Shown here piece after piece: positions 26,224-35,351 of a stretch of DNA of 38,325 bases (position 1 is its first letter; each line of letters starts with the position of its first letter). This DNA is from Gammaproteobacteria bacterium (GTDB lineage Bacteria > Pseudomonadota > Gammaproteobacteria > UBA6429 > Thiohalophilaceae). The notes below the pieces were generated by a model that was not told where the DNA came from, did not search any database, and saw nothing but the letters and a program-made list of their open reading frames with translations. The stretch covers positions 1 to 38,325 of the forward strand of contig JAHECZ010000025.1 of NCBI GenBank assembly GCA_024641475.1, given 5' to 3'. A program made the position numbers and the translations under genes.

Positions 26224-27465
26224 ATGCCGAACACGAAACGTGAGCCACGTAATATCGAACAACCAGTGTATCTGGATTACTCTGCAACCACGCCGGTCGA
26301 TCCGCGTGTCGCGGAGAAAATGATTCCGTATCTGACGCAACACTTTGGTAATCCGGCCAGTCGCTCGCACAGCTATGGCTGGGTCAGTGAAGATGCGGTG
26401 GAAACCGCGCGTGAACAAGTTGCAGCGTTAGTGCATGCCGATCCCAAAGAAATCGTCTGGACATCTGGCGCCACCGAATCGAATAACCTCGCCATTAAAG
26501 GTGCTGCACATTTCAATCATAAGAAAGGTAAACACCTGGTTACTATCAAAACCGAACATAAAGCCGTGCTCGACAGTATGCGTGAATTGGAACACGAAGG
26601 CTTCGAAGTGACGTATCTCACTCCGGAAAGCAATGGACTGATCGACCAGGATAAATTCGCGGCGGCATTACGCGCCGATACCGTGCTTGCCTCAGTGATG
26701 CATGTGAATAATGAAATCGGTGTAATTCAGGATATCCAGGCGCTGGGCACGATCTGTCGCCAGCACAAGGTGGTGTTTCATGTCGATGCAGCGCAAGCCA
26801 CTGGCAAGGTGGATATCGACCTGGAAAAACTGCCGGTGGATTTAATGTCGTTCTCGGCGCACAAGACCTATGGCCCCAAAGGCATCGGTGCACTGTACGT
26901 GCGACGCAAACCCCGTGTGCGTATCGAGGCACAAATGCATGGTGGAGGTCACGAACGCGGCATGCGCTCCGGTACTCTGGCAACCCATCAAATCGTCGGT
27001 ATGGGCGAAGCGTTTCGCATCGCTCGGGAAGAAATGCACCTGGAAAATACCCGCATCGGTCGGATGCGCGATAAATTATTAAATGGCTTGTGCGACCTGG
27101 AAGAAGTGTATATCAACGGTGATCTCGAACGTCGCGTCGCCGGTAATCTCAACATCAGTTTCAACTACGTTGAAGGTGAATCGTTGATGATGGCAATGAA
27201 AGGTATCGCTGTCTCCAGTGGTTCGGCCTGCACCTCGTCCAGTCTGGAACCGTCCTACGTATTGCGCGCACTGGGCAGACCCGATGAACTGGCGCACAGT
27301 TCGATTCGATTTACGCTGGGCCGTTTCACCACCGAAGAAGAAATCGATTACGCCATCAGTATCATCAGAACACAAATCGACAAGTTACGTAACTTGTCGC
27401 CGTTGTGGGACATGTTCAAGGCCGGTATCGATATCAACAGTATTCAATGGGCAGCGCACCATTAA
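26224..27465 (+). CDS. iscS: IscS-type cysteine desulfurase
   Basis: 413-residue PLP enzyme, IscS subclass: [14 protein letters not shown] start, PLP Lys in [14 protein letters not shown], persulfide loop [14 protein letters not shown] and the C-terminal [19 protein letters not shown] that docks IscU. It mobilises sulfur from cysteine and passes it to IscU. ATG at 26224 is used, with AGGGAT upstream; it is slightly longer than usual at the N-terminus. It is the first gene after a sigma-54 promoter, with no iscR in front. Confidence 0.96.
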   Translation: MPNTKREPRNIEQPVYLDYSATTPVDPRVAEKMIPYLTQHFGNPASRSHSYGWVSEDAVETAREQVAALVHADPKEIVWTSGATESNNLAIKGAAHFNHKKGKHLVTIKTEHKAVLDSMRELEHEGFEVTYLTPESNGLIDQDKFAAALRADTVLASVMHVNNEIGVIQDIQALGTICRQHKVVFHVDAAQATGKVDIDLEKLPVDLMSFSAHKTYGPKGIGALYVRRKPRVRIEAQMHGGGHERGMRSGTLATHQIVGMGEAFRIAREEMHLENTRIGRMRDKLLNGLCDLEEVYINGDLERRVAGNLNISFNYVEGESLMMAMKGIAVSSGSACTSSSLEPSYVLRALGRPDELAHSSIRFTLGRFTTEEEIDYAISIIRTQIDKLRNLSPLWDMFKAGIDINSIQWAAHH

Positions 27466-27492
27466 GCACAGAACATTTTAAAGGAGAGTAGC

Positions 27493-27930
27493 ATGGCATA
27501 CAGTGACAAGGTATTGGATCACTACGAAAATCCCCGCAACGTCGGTTCCATGGATGCGGAAGACAGCGATGTGGGTACCGGGATGGTCGGCGCACCGGCC
27601 TGCGGTGATGTGATGCGTTTGCAAATCAAGGTCAGCAGCGATGGCTTGATCGAAGATGCGCGATTTAAAACCTATGGCTGCGGTTCGGCAATTGCGTCCA
27701 GTTCGCTGGTCACCGAATGGGTCAAAGGCAAAACGCTGGCACAAGCGATGGAGATCAAGAATAGTCAGATCGCCGAAGAGCTGGCGCTACCACCGGTAAA
27801 AGTCCATTGCTCGGTATTGGCAGAAGATGCCATTCGCGCCGCAATTGCCGATTACCAATCCAAACAAACGACATCCGCCGAAGGCTATACAGCATGTGAA
27901 CCACCGCATGTTAGCAAAGCCACGGCTTAA
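27493..27930 (+). CDS. iscU: IscU, Fe-S scaffold
   Basis: 145-residue scaffold with ligands C37, D39, C63 and C106 and the HscA recognition motif LPPVK at 99-103. It builds [2Fe-2S] and [4Fe-4S] clusters with IscS, HscA/B and Fdx. It has a C-terminal extension beyond about residue 125 (ending ACEPPHVSKATA, with an extra Cys) not found in standard 128-residue IscU. AAGGAGAG precedes the ATG. It is 27 bases after iscS. Confidence 0.96.
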   Translation: MAYSDKVLDHYENPRNVGSMDAEDSDVGTGMVGAPACGDVMRLQIKVSSDGLIEDARFKTYGCGSAIASSSLVTEWVKGKTLAQAMEIKNSQIAEELALPPVKVHCSVLAEDAIRAAIADYQSKQTTSAEGYTACEPPHVSKATA

Positions 27931-27952
27931 CCCATTTACCAGGAGATGAAGC

Positions 27953-28303
27953 ATGACCACTGACACAGTCGCCGCTAGCCCGGTCAATTTCACCGATAGC
28001 GCGGCCAATAAAGTTTTACAGTTGATCACAGACGAAAACAATCTGAACCTGAAACTGCGCATCTTCGTCAGCGGCGGCGGTTGTTCCGGTTTTCAATATG
28101 GCTTCACCTTCGACGAAAATATCGGGGATGGTGATACTTGTGTCGAAAAAGCCGGTGTGACGTTATTGATCGATCCAATGAGCTATCAGTATTTGATGGG
28201 TGCCGAGATCGATTTTAAGGAAGGTCTCGAAGGTTCGCGTTTTGTGATTACCAATCCCAATGCCACCACCACCTGTGGTTGCGGCAGTTCATTCTCCGTC
28301 TAA
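27953..28303 (+). CDS. erpA: ErpA-type A-type Fe-S carrier
   Basis: 116 residues, closely like E. coli Erp[44 protein letters not shown] and CGCGSSFSV with the three conserved Cys. It delivers [4Fe-4S] clusters to target enzymes. In most Gammaproteobacteria erpA stands alone; here it is inserted between iscU and iscA, and is one of three A-type carriers present. CAGGAGATG precedes the ATG. Confidence 0.92.
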   Translation: MTTDTVAASPVNFTDSAANKVLQLITDENNLNLKLRIFVSGGGCSGFQYGFTFDENIGDGDTCVEKAGVTLLIDPMSYQYLMGAEIDFKEGLEGSRFVITNPNATTTCGCGSSFSV

Positions 28304-28320
28304 AACACAAAGGAAAATAC

Positions 28321-28644
28321 ATGTCGATCACGTTATCCGCTACCGCCGCCGAACGCGTCCAGCAGTTTTTAAAAAATCGCGGCAAAGGCATCGGCCTGCG
28401 TCTGGGCGTACGCACCAGCGGTTGCTCTGGCATGGCCTATGTGATGGAATTTGCCGATACCGCCAACAGCGAAGATGTCATTATTGAAACCCAGGGCGTC
28501 AAGGTTCTGATCGATCCCAAGAGTCTGGTCATGCTCGCTGGTACCGAGCTCGACTTTGTGCGCGAAGGCCTCAATGAAGGTTTCAAGTTCAACAACCCCA
28601 ATGCCAAGAATCAGTGCGGTTGTGGTGAAAGCTTCAATGTCTGA
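28321..28644 (+). CDS. iscA: IscA, A-type Fe-S carrier
   Basis: 107 residues with [31 protein letters not shown] and [10 protein letters not shown], the IscA signature with all three Cys. It carries clusters from IscU to apo-proteins. ATG at 28321 with AAAGGAAA upstream; the preceding in-frame stretch overlaps erpA. It lies 17 bases after erpA, and its end overlaps hscB by 8 bases. Confidence 0.94.
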   Translation: MSITLSATAAERVQQFLKNRGKGIGLRLGVRTSGCSGMAYVMEFADTANSEDVIIETQGVKVLIDPKSLVMLAGTELDFVREGLNEGFKFNNPNAKNQCGCGESFNV

Positions 28645-29176
28645 AATCAGCGCCAGTGGTCAGAATTATTTTGAACTGTTCGGTCTGACCCCGATGTTTG
28701 CGCTGGACAGGCAACGGCTGGAACAACATTATCGCGATATGCAACAACGCATTCACCCGGATCGCCATGCGCAATCCAGCGACAATGAACGGCGTCTCGC
28801 CGCGCAATGGACCAGTCTGGCCAACGAAGGGTTTCAAACACTCAAACATCCGCTGCGCCGTGCGCAATATTTACTGCAACTGCAACAGATCAGTGCCTCG
28901 CCGGCGGCCCTGCCCGGCAGCTTTTTACTCGAACAAATGGAATGGCGTGAATCCCTGGCGAACGCCAAAACCCGGCGTGACGAACACGCGTTGAATCAAT
29001 TACATTTCACCGTGCAACAACAGCTCGCGACACTGGAGCAGCAATTGTCTGACCTGTTCGACAAGCAAGCCGACTATACCCGTGCCGCCGGCCTGGTGAT
29101 GCAAGGACAATTTCTGGAAAAACTCGCCAATGAAATCAATACCGCCATCGATGAGCTGCTGGACGCCGCCTCATGA
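28637..29176 (+). CDS. hscB: HscB, J-domain co-chaperone
   Basis: 179 residues. The J domain (about 8-80) has [15 protein letters not shown] and the HPD motif as RIHPDRHA, followed by the C-terminal three-helix part that binds IscU. It stimulates the HscA ATPase. ATG at 28637 overlaps the iscA stop (ATGTCTGA). Its stop overlaps the hscA start by 4 bases. Confidence 0.93.
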   Translation: MSEISASGQNYFELFGLTPMFALDRQRLEQHYRDMQQRIHPDRHAQSSDNERRLAAQWTSLANEGFQTLKHPLRRAQYLLQLQQISASPAALPGSFLLEQMEWRESLANAKTRRDEHALNQLHFTVQQQLATLEQQLSDLFDKQADYTRAAGLVMQGQFLEKLANEINTAIDELLDAAS

Positions 29177-31041
29177 CCTTACTCAATATCGCCGAACCGG
29201 GTATGTCCACCGCACCGCATCAACATCGTCGCGCGATCGGCATTGATCTGGGTACGACGAATTCATTGGTGGCGAGTATCCGCAATGGCAACAACATGGT
29301 GTTACCGGATGCAGAAGGAAGAATGTTATTACCCTCGGTCGTGCATTATCAATCGGCACAACCCGCGCGTGTCGGCCATACCGCGTTAGCGCAGGCACAA
29401 GCCGATCCGGCCAATACGATTATTTCTGTCAAACGCTTCATGGGACGCAATCTGCGCGATATCGCGCATGCCGCAACTCTACCGTATGCGTTTGTCGATA
29501 CACCCGGCATGGTGAGCGTCAATACCGCCGCTGGTGAAAAATCCCCGGTGGAAGTCTCCGCCGACATTCTTAAAAGTCTGCGCGAGCGTGCCGAAGAATC
29601 CTTAGGCGGTGAATTACTCGGCGCGGTGATTACCGTACCGGCCTACTTTGACGATGCGCAGCGTCAGGCCACCCGTGATGCGGCGCAACTGGCCGGGTTA
29701 CAGGTGTTACGGTTATTGAACGAACCCACCGCCGCTGCGATTGCGTATGGTTTGGATAACGCCAGCGAAGGTGTCTATGCCGTGTACGATCTCGGTGGTG
29801 GTACGTTTGATGTATCGATCCTGCGCATGCAACAAGGCGTGTTTGAAGTGCTTGCCACCGCCGGTGATTCCGCGCTGGGTGGCGATGATTTTGATCGTTG
29901 TGTTGTCGACTGGATGCTGCAACAAACGCAACTGCATGGTTTGAATGCCCAGGATTCGCGACAATTGTTATCATTAGCGCGTCAGGCCAAGGAAAGCTTG
30001 AGCGATCACACTGATGTGATGATCACCACCACGCTGAGCGGTGCGAATCAATTTTCGTTAACACTGCAACAAACCGAATTCTGGCAAATCACTCAGTCGC
30101 TGGTACAAAAAACCCTGGCGCCGACCCGGCGCGCATTACGCGATAGCGGCCTGAGCGTCACCGATGTTAAAGGTGTGGTGTTAGTCGGTGGCGCAACCCG
30201 TATGCCGCACGTACGCCAGGCCGTTGCAGAATTTTTCGGCCAGGCGCCATTAACCAATCTGGATCCGGATCAAGTCGTGGCTCTGGGTGCGGCAATCCAG
30301 GCCAATGCGTTAGCCGGCAATCATTCCGAAGATCAAGTGTTATTGTTGGATGTCATCCCCTTATCACTGGGTATTGAAACCATGGGGGGTCTGGTGGAAA
30401 AGATCATTCCACGCAATTCCACGATCCCGGTCGCACGCGCGCAGGAATTTACCACCTTCAAGGATGGCCAAACCGCGATGAGTATCCATGCCGTGCAAGG
30501 CGAACGCGAACTGGTGAGTGACTGTCGTTCGCTGGCGCATTTTTCCTTGAAAGGTATTCCCGCCATGGTCGCCGGTGCCGCACGCATTCGCGTGACCTTT
30601 CAGGTCGATGCCGATGGTTTGTTGAGTGTGTCGGCGCGTGAATTATCCACGGGCGTCGAAACATCGGTCACAGTGAAACCTGCGTATGGGCTAAGCGATG
30701 ATGCGATCACGCGTATGTTGCAGGATTCGCAGGCCTATGCCTCCGAAGATGCCGAAGCACGCGCGTTGCGCGAATTACAGATCGATGCGCAACGCTTGCT
30801 GGATGCCACACACAGCGCCCTGACCGAAGACGGCGAGACATTGCTCGAAGCCATCGAACGCAAGCAGATCGACAACGCTATAACTGAATTACAACAGTGT
30901 CTGCAAGCCACCGATCGTCCTGCGTTGCGCGCCGCATCAGAAAATCTGAATCGGGCCACTACCGAATTCGCCGCGCGCCGCATGAATCGCAACATCCTGT
31001 CCGCCTTGAGCGGTCGCAAACTTGCCGACGTAGGAACCTGA
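29173..31041 (+). CDS. hscA: HscA, Hsp70-type chaperone for Fe-S transfer
   Basis: 622 residues. The nucleotide-binding domain has [13 protein letters not shown] (about 23-35), [14 protein letters not shown] and [13 protein letters not shown]; the substrate domain follows [14 protein letters not shown]. It pulls clusters from IscU through LPPVK recognition. Start ATG overlaps the hscB stop (ATGA). It is 2 bases before fdx. Confidence 0.96.
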   Translation: MTLLNIAEPGMSTAPHQHRRAIGIDLGTTNSLVASIRNGNNMVLPDAEGRMLLPSVVHYQSAQPARVGHTALAQAQADPANTIISVKRFMGRNLRDIAHAATLPYAFVDTPGMVSVNTAAGEKSPVEVSADILKSLRERAEESLGGELLGAVITVPAYFDDAQRQATRDAAQLAGLQVLRLLNEPTAAAIAYGLDNASEGVYAVYDLGGGTFDVSILRMQQGVFEVLATAGDSALGGDDFDRCVVDWMLQQTQLHGLNAQDSRQLLSLARQAKESLSDHTDVMITTTLSGANQFSLTLQQTEFWQITQSLVQKTLAPTRRALRDSGLSVTDVKGVVLVGGATRMPHVRQAVAEFFGQAPLTNLDPDQVVALGAAIQANALAGNHSEDQVLLLDVIPLSLGIETMGGLVEKIIPRNSTIPVARAQEFTTFKDGQTAMSIHAVQGERELVSDCRSLAHFSLKGIPAMVAGAARIRVTFQVDADGLLSVSARELSTGVETSVTVKPAYGLSDDAITRMLQDSQAYASEDAEARALRELQIDAQRLLDATHSALTEDGETLLEAIERKQIDNAITELQQCLQATDRPALRAASENLNRATTEFAARRMNRNILSALSGRKLADVGT

Positions 31042-31043
31042 AC

Positions 31044-31382
31044 ATGCCGACCATTACGGTATTACCGCATGAAGAACTCTGTCCGCAAGGTAATGTCTTT
31101 GAAGCCACTGCGGGCACGCGCCTGTGCGATGCATTACAGCAACATGGTGTCGATATTGAACACGTCTGCGAAAAATCCTGCGTCTGCACCAGTTGTCATG
31201 TGATCATCCGTAGTGGCTTCGACAGTTTACGCGCCGCCAGCGATGATGAAGAAGATCAACTCGGCAAGGCCTGGGGTTTTGAGCCGCAGTCACGCCTGAG
31301 TTGTCAGGTCAGACTTGGCGATGCCGATCTGCAAGTGGAGATTCCACGCTATACATTGAATGTAGTGAGTGAATACGGCTAA
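31044..31382 (+). CDS. fdx: Isc-type [2Fe-2S] ferredoxin
   Basis: 112-residue adrenodoxin-like ferredoxin. Ligands are C42-x5-C48-x2-C51 and C87, with the additional Isc-typical C46. EHVCEKSCVCTSCHV and GFDSLRAASDDEEDQL are standard. It provides electrons for cluster assembly on IscU. The ATG follows hscA after 2 bases. No iscX follows, unlike E. coli. Confidence 0.95.
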   Translation: MPTITVLPHEELCPQGNVFEATAGTRLCDALQQHGVDIEHVCEKSCVCTSCHVIIRSGFDSLRAASDDEEDQLGKAWGFEPQSRLSCQVRLGDADLQVEIPRYTLNVVSEYG

Positions 31383-31433
31383 AGCTGATTTAATTCCGAT
31401 TTTTCAAGCGTCGCAATAACGACACAGGTGCCT

Positions 31434-31667
31434 ATGCCACTGTTTGATTTTCGCTGCCAACAATGCCACGCCACATTCGAGTTACTGATCCGCAGTAGCG
31501 ATAACCCGACCTGTCCGGCCTGTGCAAGTCAGACACTGGAAAAACTCGTCTCCAAACCGGCGCCACCGGGAAAAACCGCCGGCGTGTTGCGCAGCGCACG
31601 AACGCAAGCGGCGCGCGAGGGACATTTCAGTCACTATGCGCCAGCCGAACGCCCCAAGGGTAAATAA
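31434..31667 (+). CDS. FmdB-family zinc-ribbon protein
   Basis: 77 residues. CxxC pairs at FRCQQCHATFE and CPACASQTLEKLVS form the zinc ribbon of FmdB-type putative regulators; the tail is basic (RTQAAREGHFSHYAPAERPKGK). Members are often found near stress or Fe-S genes, and the function is unproven. ATG at 31434 with AGG six bases upstream is preferred over GTG at 31428. Confidence 0.85.
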   Translation: MPLFDFRCQQCHATFELLIRSSDNPTCPACASQTLEKLVSKPAPPGKTAGVLRSARTQAAREGHFSHYAPAERPKGK

Positions 31668-31671
31668 TTCC

Positions 31672-32058
31672 ATGCCGATATTTGATGCCGCGTTACTGTC
31701 GATTATCGAAGAGGCCGGTATCGGCGTACTGACACTGACGGAAGGTCTGGAGCAAGACGAGTTCTTTGCATCCCGTCTGACGCGCCTGGAAACCCAACGG
31801 CAACTCAATATGATGTGCACAAGCATCACCGCGATGCCGGCACCGGCACAAACCATGCTCGCCGAGATCGATTGGGCCGGGTGGAAAATGGTGGCGCGGC
31901 AACTCGAATCAGCCGGTAATGATGCGCAACAAACGGAATGGTTTGCAGTGCAATCGCTGGTGCCCGCGACCTTGATGTGGTTGCGCGTCTACCGCAGCAA
32001 CCAACCGGAATTGTTTGCCTACCAACCGACGTTGGCAAACGACACTGTCGTACCATGA
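31672..32058 (+). CDS. Hypothetical protein of the isc/nif operon
   Basis: 128 residues, starting MPIFDAALLSIIEEAGIGVLTLTEGLEQDEFFASRLTRLET. I do not recognise the family. It is mainly helical with a Trp-rich middle (DWAGWKM). There is one Cys, no signal peptide and no membrane segment. It starts 4 bases after the FmdB-like stop, with AAGGG upstream, and lies before the Rieske gene, so it is probably a real member of this operon. Confidence 0.72.
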   Translation: MPIFDAALLSIIEEAGIGVLTLTEGLEQDEFFASRLTRLETQRQLNMMCTSITAMPAPAQTMLAEIDWAGWKMVARQLESAGNDAQQTEWFAVQSLVPATLMWLRVYRSNQPELFAYQPTLANDTVVP

Positions 32059-32086
32059 ACCGGTAATCACAATCACAGGAGCGTGT

Positions 32087-32401
32087 ATGGCCTTTGTCGA
32101 TGTCTGCAAGCAAAGAATTCTATTGGAAGGTGAACTGGTGCCGTGCATGGTGGAAGGCAAGGAAATCATCATCATGTGGGCTGATGGTGGCGATCCCCGT
32201 GCCTATGATGCGGCGTGTCCGCATGAAAAAGTTTCCCTGGCTCGTGGCGATTTCAACGGCCGCATCCTGTATTGCACCGCCCATGGCTGGGTATTCAATG
32301 GGCGCGATGGCAAATCCTTGCAACCCTGCGGTTGGGAATTAAAGGAATATCCATTGCGCATTAGCGACGGCATTGTGCAGATCGATCTGACCAGTGAGTA
32401 A
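32087..32401 (+). CDS. Rieske-type [2Fe-2S] ferredoxin
   Basis: 104 residues with the Rieske ligands C44-x-H46 (AACPHEK) and C63-x2-H66 (YCTAHGW) 16 residues apart, like NirD/BphF-type soluble Rieske proteins. It is probably an electron carrier for the following FAD oxidoreductase, which starts 3 bases later. A CAGGAG ribosome site is present. It lacks a transmembrane or Tat segment, so it is cytoplasmic. Confidence 0.9.
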   Translation: MAFVDVCKQRILLEGELVPCMVEGKEIIIMWADGGDPRAYDAACPHEKVSLARGDFNGRILYCTAHGWVFNGRDGKSLQPCGWELKEYPLRISDGIVQIDLTSE

Positions 32402-32404
32402 ATT

Positions 32405-33976
32405 ATGTTAGATACCGTTATTGTCGGTGGAGGACTGTGCGGCCTGGCACTCGCCACCAGGCTGCACGCGCAGGGACATCGCGTCACCGTGTATGAAGCC
32501 CGCGATCGGCTGGGTGGACGTATTCTCTCTGTACCCTGCACTAACGCTAACATGCTGCTTGATTTAGGTCCAACCTGGTTTTGGCCAAATACACAACCGC
32601 ATATCACGCAACTGGTCGCCGAACTGGGACTGGCAAGTTTTCCGCAACACGATGACGGCAGCGTGTTGCATCTCACCGATCACGGCAAAGAACCACAAAC
32701 CATGCCTGTTGCTAATCTGCACAATGGCGCATATCGCCTGACCGGCGGCATGGCAGCCATGATCGATGCATTGGCTGCACGTCTACCACCAGAGATTATT
32801 CACTTGCAGCAGGAACTCATCGCGGTACAGGAACGTGATACCCAGGTTGAACTGGTGTTTCGTCGCGGGACAACGGCCACCACGGTGCTGGCGCAGCAAG
32901 TAATCCTGACAATTCCACCGCGTTTGTTGGAAGAACACGTACAATTTATTCCGCCATTGGAAAATGAATTGCGTGAGACCATGCGCGCCACGCCGACGTG
33001 GATGGCCGATCAGGCAAAAGTTGTCGTTGGCTATACTGAACCTTTTTGGCGTACCAGCGGTGCGTCAGGTAATGCGTTTGTCAGTCACGAGCAAGTTACG
33101 CTTGGCGAAATCTTTGATGCCTGTGACGCTACCGGCCAACACGCGGCGCTCGGTGGTTTCTTCGCATTACCGCCGGCGTTTCGCGCCTCGATTCATCCTG
33201 AGGTGATGCCCATGCTGATCGCCAGCCAACTCGTGCAAGTCTTCGGTACACAAGCCGAACAGGGTGAACCGCACCTGCACGATTGGTCGACAGAGCGTTT
33301 CACCAGCAGCCGCCTCGATCAAACCTCACTGCGCGAACATCCGCACTACGCTAATCCCGCGCTGCAACGCCCACTCTGGAATGGCAAACTGTTATTCGGC
33401 GCAGCGGAAACCGCCACACAGGGCGGAGGTTATATGGAAGGCGCGCTGGTAGCGGCGGCACACATTCAGCGCACCCTGCTCGCCGCACTGCCAGTGGCGG
33501 CGGTACCGCTCAGCGCAATCAATGCCAGTTACTTGCATCAATTCGGCACCACCGTGACGGCATTACGCCGCAACGCACTGCAACACTACCGGCAACATTT
33601 GCATCGGCATCTGACGGCACAACACAAACAACAATTAACCCAGCAGGCGCTGCTCGATACCGTGACACAGATCTACCGCACCGCACTCGATGAACTCGCC
33701 AAACTGCCGTTTGATACCGCCCATGTCGCCATCCAACAAGGCCGCTCGGATCTCACCCCGACGTTGCTGTCCAGCTTTGAAGGTTTCAATGCGGCACTGC
33801 TGGCCGAGGTCGTGGAATTTAATCGTAGCTCCTGCGCGATGTCCAACTTACCGCAGGAACATGAATTGGCAGTGGATTACGTCGCTGCTATCAAGCGCGA
33901 ACTCGTGCCGGCCTGGCACCAGTTTGCACTTCATCTGAATGACCAACTGGTGGGGAATAAAAATACTCATGCATGA
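32405..33976 (+). CDS. FAD-dependent amine-oxidase-like protein with helical extension
   Basis: 523 residues. The N-terminal FAD motif is VIVGGGLCGLALATRL with YEARDRLGGRI (residues about 4-41). The flavin-binding C-terminal motif GGGYMEGALVAAAHI lies near 345, typical of flavin monoamine oxidases. After about residue 375 comes a 150-residue, His/Gln-rich helical part with no family I recognise. Substrate unknown; electrons may flow through the adjacent Rieske protein. Its end overlaps the next gene by 8 bases. Confidence 0.8.
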   Translation: MLDTVIVGGGLCGLALATRLHAQGHRVTVYEARDRLGGRILSVPCTNANMLLDLGPTWFWPNTQPHITQLVAELGLASFPQHDDGSVLHLTDHGKEPQTMPVANLHNGAYRLTGGMAAMIDALAARLPPEIIHLQQELIAVQERDTQVELVFRRGTTATTVLAQQVILTIPPRLLEEHVQFIPPLENELRETMRATPTWMADQAKVVVGYTEPFWRTSGASGNAFVSHEQVTLGEIFDACDATGQHAALGGFFALPPAFRASIHPEVMPMLIASQLVQVFGTQAEQGEPHLHDWSTERFTSSRLDQTSLREHPHYANPALQRPLWNGKLLFGAAETATQGGGYMEGALVAAAHIQRTLLAALPVAAVPLSAINASYLHQFGTTVTALRRNALQHYRQHLHRHLTAQHKQQLTQQALLDTVTQIYRTALDELAKLPFDTAHVAIQQGRSDLTPTLLSSFEGFNAALLAEVVEFNRSSCAMSNLPQEHELAVDYVAAIKRELVPAWHQFALHLNDQLVGNKNTHA

Positions 33977-34871
33977 CGCGCATCAACCCGACAAGACACA
34001 ATCACCAAGCCTGTCCACCTCGCTCCAAATCCAACCGGCGTTGAGTATCCTGCGGCTGGCCGCACTCTCCGCCGAGCCGGACGGCGCACTCGATGACGAA
34101 ACACTGGAACTCATGTTTGCACAAGTGGAAGCCGGTGCGCTCGCCAGCGTGCCACCGGTGCAAATCTGGTCTGAACTGCAACGTGGTCTGATGGCGCAAA
34201 CACCATCCAATATGTTTCGTGCGTTATATTCCTGCGGCGCATTGTCAGAAGTGTTACCGGAGGTGGCTGACTTGTTCGGTGTTCCGCAAATTGCCGATGA
34301 TCCCCACCAGGTGGATATCGGTCATCATGTGGTGCGCGTGCTGGATCAAGCCGCACACAGTAATGCGCCCTTGCCGGTGCGTTTTGCGGCACTGGTGATG
34401 AACGTCGGTAAAGCGGATTCACCACCGGAGCATCTGCCGGTGCATTATCGCCATACCGATCGTGGCTGGCCGCGGATTGAAGCCATCTGCCAGCGTTTCG
34501 GTCTGGCCGACGACTGTCGTGAGCTGGCGTTACTGGCGTTGTTCGAAGCCGAACGCGTACACCGCGTTTCCGATGTACGCGCCGGGCCGGTCGCGGCGAT
34601 GCTGGAACGTCTTGGCGCATTCGATCAATCAGAGCGTTATACGCAACTGCTGCTGTTATGTACCTGTGACTACCGCGCCTATCGCGGTTGTGACAATAAC
34701 GAATATCCGAAGGCTGCGTTACTGGAAATCGCACGCCAGGCCTGTACATCAATCGATGCGGCCACACTCACTGCCGGTAAAAATCCCCTTGCGGCCACCG
34801 AAGCACTGCAGGAGGCGCGGGCGATCGCCATTGCCAATGCCTTTGGTTCCGTGCGCTGGTCAACGTTGTAA
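33969..34871 (+). CDS. CCA-enzyme C-terminal-like protein with a lost HD pair
   Basis: 300 residues resembling only the later part of bacterial CCA tRNA nucleotidyltransferase. ILRLAALS, DDETLELMFAQVEAGAL, VQIWSELQRGLMAQTPSNMFRALYSCGALSEVLPEVADLFGVP and the ending DYRAYRG follow the Cca order. The nucleotidyltransferase domain with its DxD is absent. In the HD region, where LCHDLGK is expected, it reads LVMNVGK (M144-N145), so phosphohydrolase activity is probably lost; H119/H120 and H159/H162 remain. It could retain tRNA binding or be a scaffold. Start codon ATG at 33969 overlaps the FAD gene. Confidence 0.72.
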   Translation: MHDAHQPDKTQSPSLSTSLQIQPALSILRLAALSAEPDGALDDETLELMFAQVEAGALASVPPVQIWSELQRGLMAQTPSNMFRALYSCGALSEVLPEVADLFGVPQIADDPHQVDIGHHVVRVLDQAAHSNAPLPVRFAALVMNVGKADSPPEHLPVHYRHTDRGWPRIEAICQRFGLADDCRELALLALFEAERVHRVSDVRAGPVAAMLERLGAFDQSERYTQLLLLCTCDYRAYRGCDNNEYPKAALLEIARQACTSIDAATLTAGKNPLAATEALQEARAIAIANAFGSVRWSTL

Positions 34872-34967
34872 CACGAGGCAGCGATATGGCTAATTCACAA
34901 ACGGTGTTTCTACATAGAAATCAAATCGTTCAATCAGGTTACCAATTTTTTATTTCAGGAGAATAGA

Positions 34968-35270
34968 ATGTACATTGCCATGAATCGTTTTCGTATTGCA
35001 CCGGGCCGTGAGGCGGATTTTATCGCCGTGTGGAAAAATCGTGACAGTCAGCTGCAGAGCGTCCCCGGTTTTATCGAGTTTCATTTGTTACAAGGCGAGA
35101 CCGATGACGGCGGTACCCTGTTCGCCTCGCATTCAATATGGGAATCGGCCGAGGCCTTTTCGAACTGGACACGTTCGGAGGCGTTCCGTCAGGCGCATGC
35201 CAATGCAGGCGAGACCAAGGGGATATATCTGGGGCCGCCGAAATTCGAAGGGTTTAACGTGGTGTTATAA
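34968..35270 (+). CDS. ABM-domain protein (antibiotic-biosynthesis-monooxygenase/IsdG-like)
   Basis: 100 residues. MYIAMNRFRIAPGREADFIAVWKNRDS, VPGFIEFHLLQGE and SHSIWESAEAFSNWTRSEAF form the dimeric ABM fold, used by quinol monooxygenases and by haem-degrading IsdG-like enzymes; without a clear Asn/His set I cannot choose. CAGGAG precedes the ATG. It lies 96 bases after the previous gene with no clear promoter between. A decayed copy of its 3' end occurs at 38169-38219. Confidence 0.8.
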   Translation: MYIAMNRFRIAPGREADFIAVWKNRDSQLQSVPGFIEFHLLQGETDDGGTLFASHSIWESAEAFSNWTRSEAFRQAHANAGETKGIYLGPPKFEGFNVVL

Positions 35271-35297
35271 TACTTCATCTTCGATTTTTTCAAAATA

Positions 35298-35331
35298 CCG
35301 GGCAGCAGGAAGAAGCTTTCCTGATACCCGG
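35298..35331. terminator. Hairpin between convergent genes, possible terminator
   Basis: CCGGG...CCCGG and CAGGAA...TTCCTG arms form an interrupted stem of 11 bp with a 6-base loop, between the ABM gene and the convergent cytochrome gene. On the minus strand it is followed by TATTTTG, so it may end the cytochrome transcript. Confidence 0.4.
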
Positions 35332-35351
35332 AATCTAAATAATCTCAGTGA

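Noticed and set aside
26224-31382. IscR binding site before the isc operon
   Set aside because: No iscR gene and no recognisable IscR box; the sigma-54 and NifA elements explain the promoter.
34111-34767. 218-codon open frame opposite the CCA-like gene
   Set aside because: Arg/Pro/His-rich composition typical of a shadow frame; the plus-strand protein has clear family similarity.
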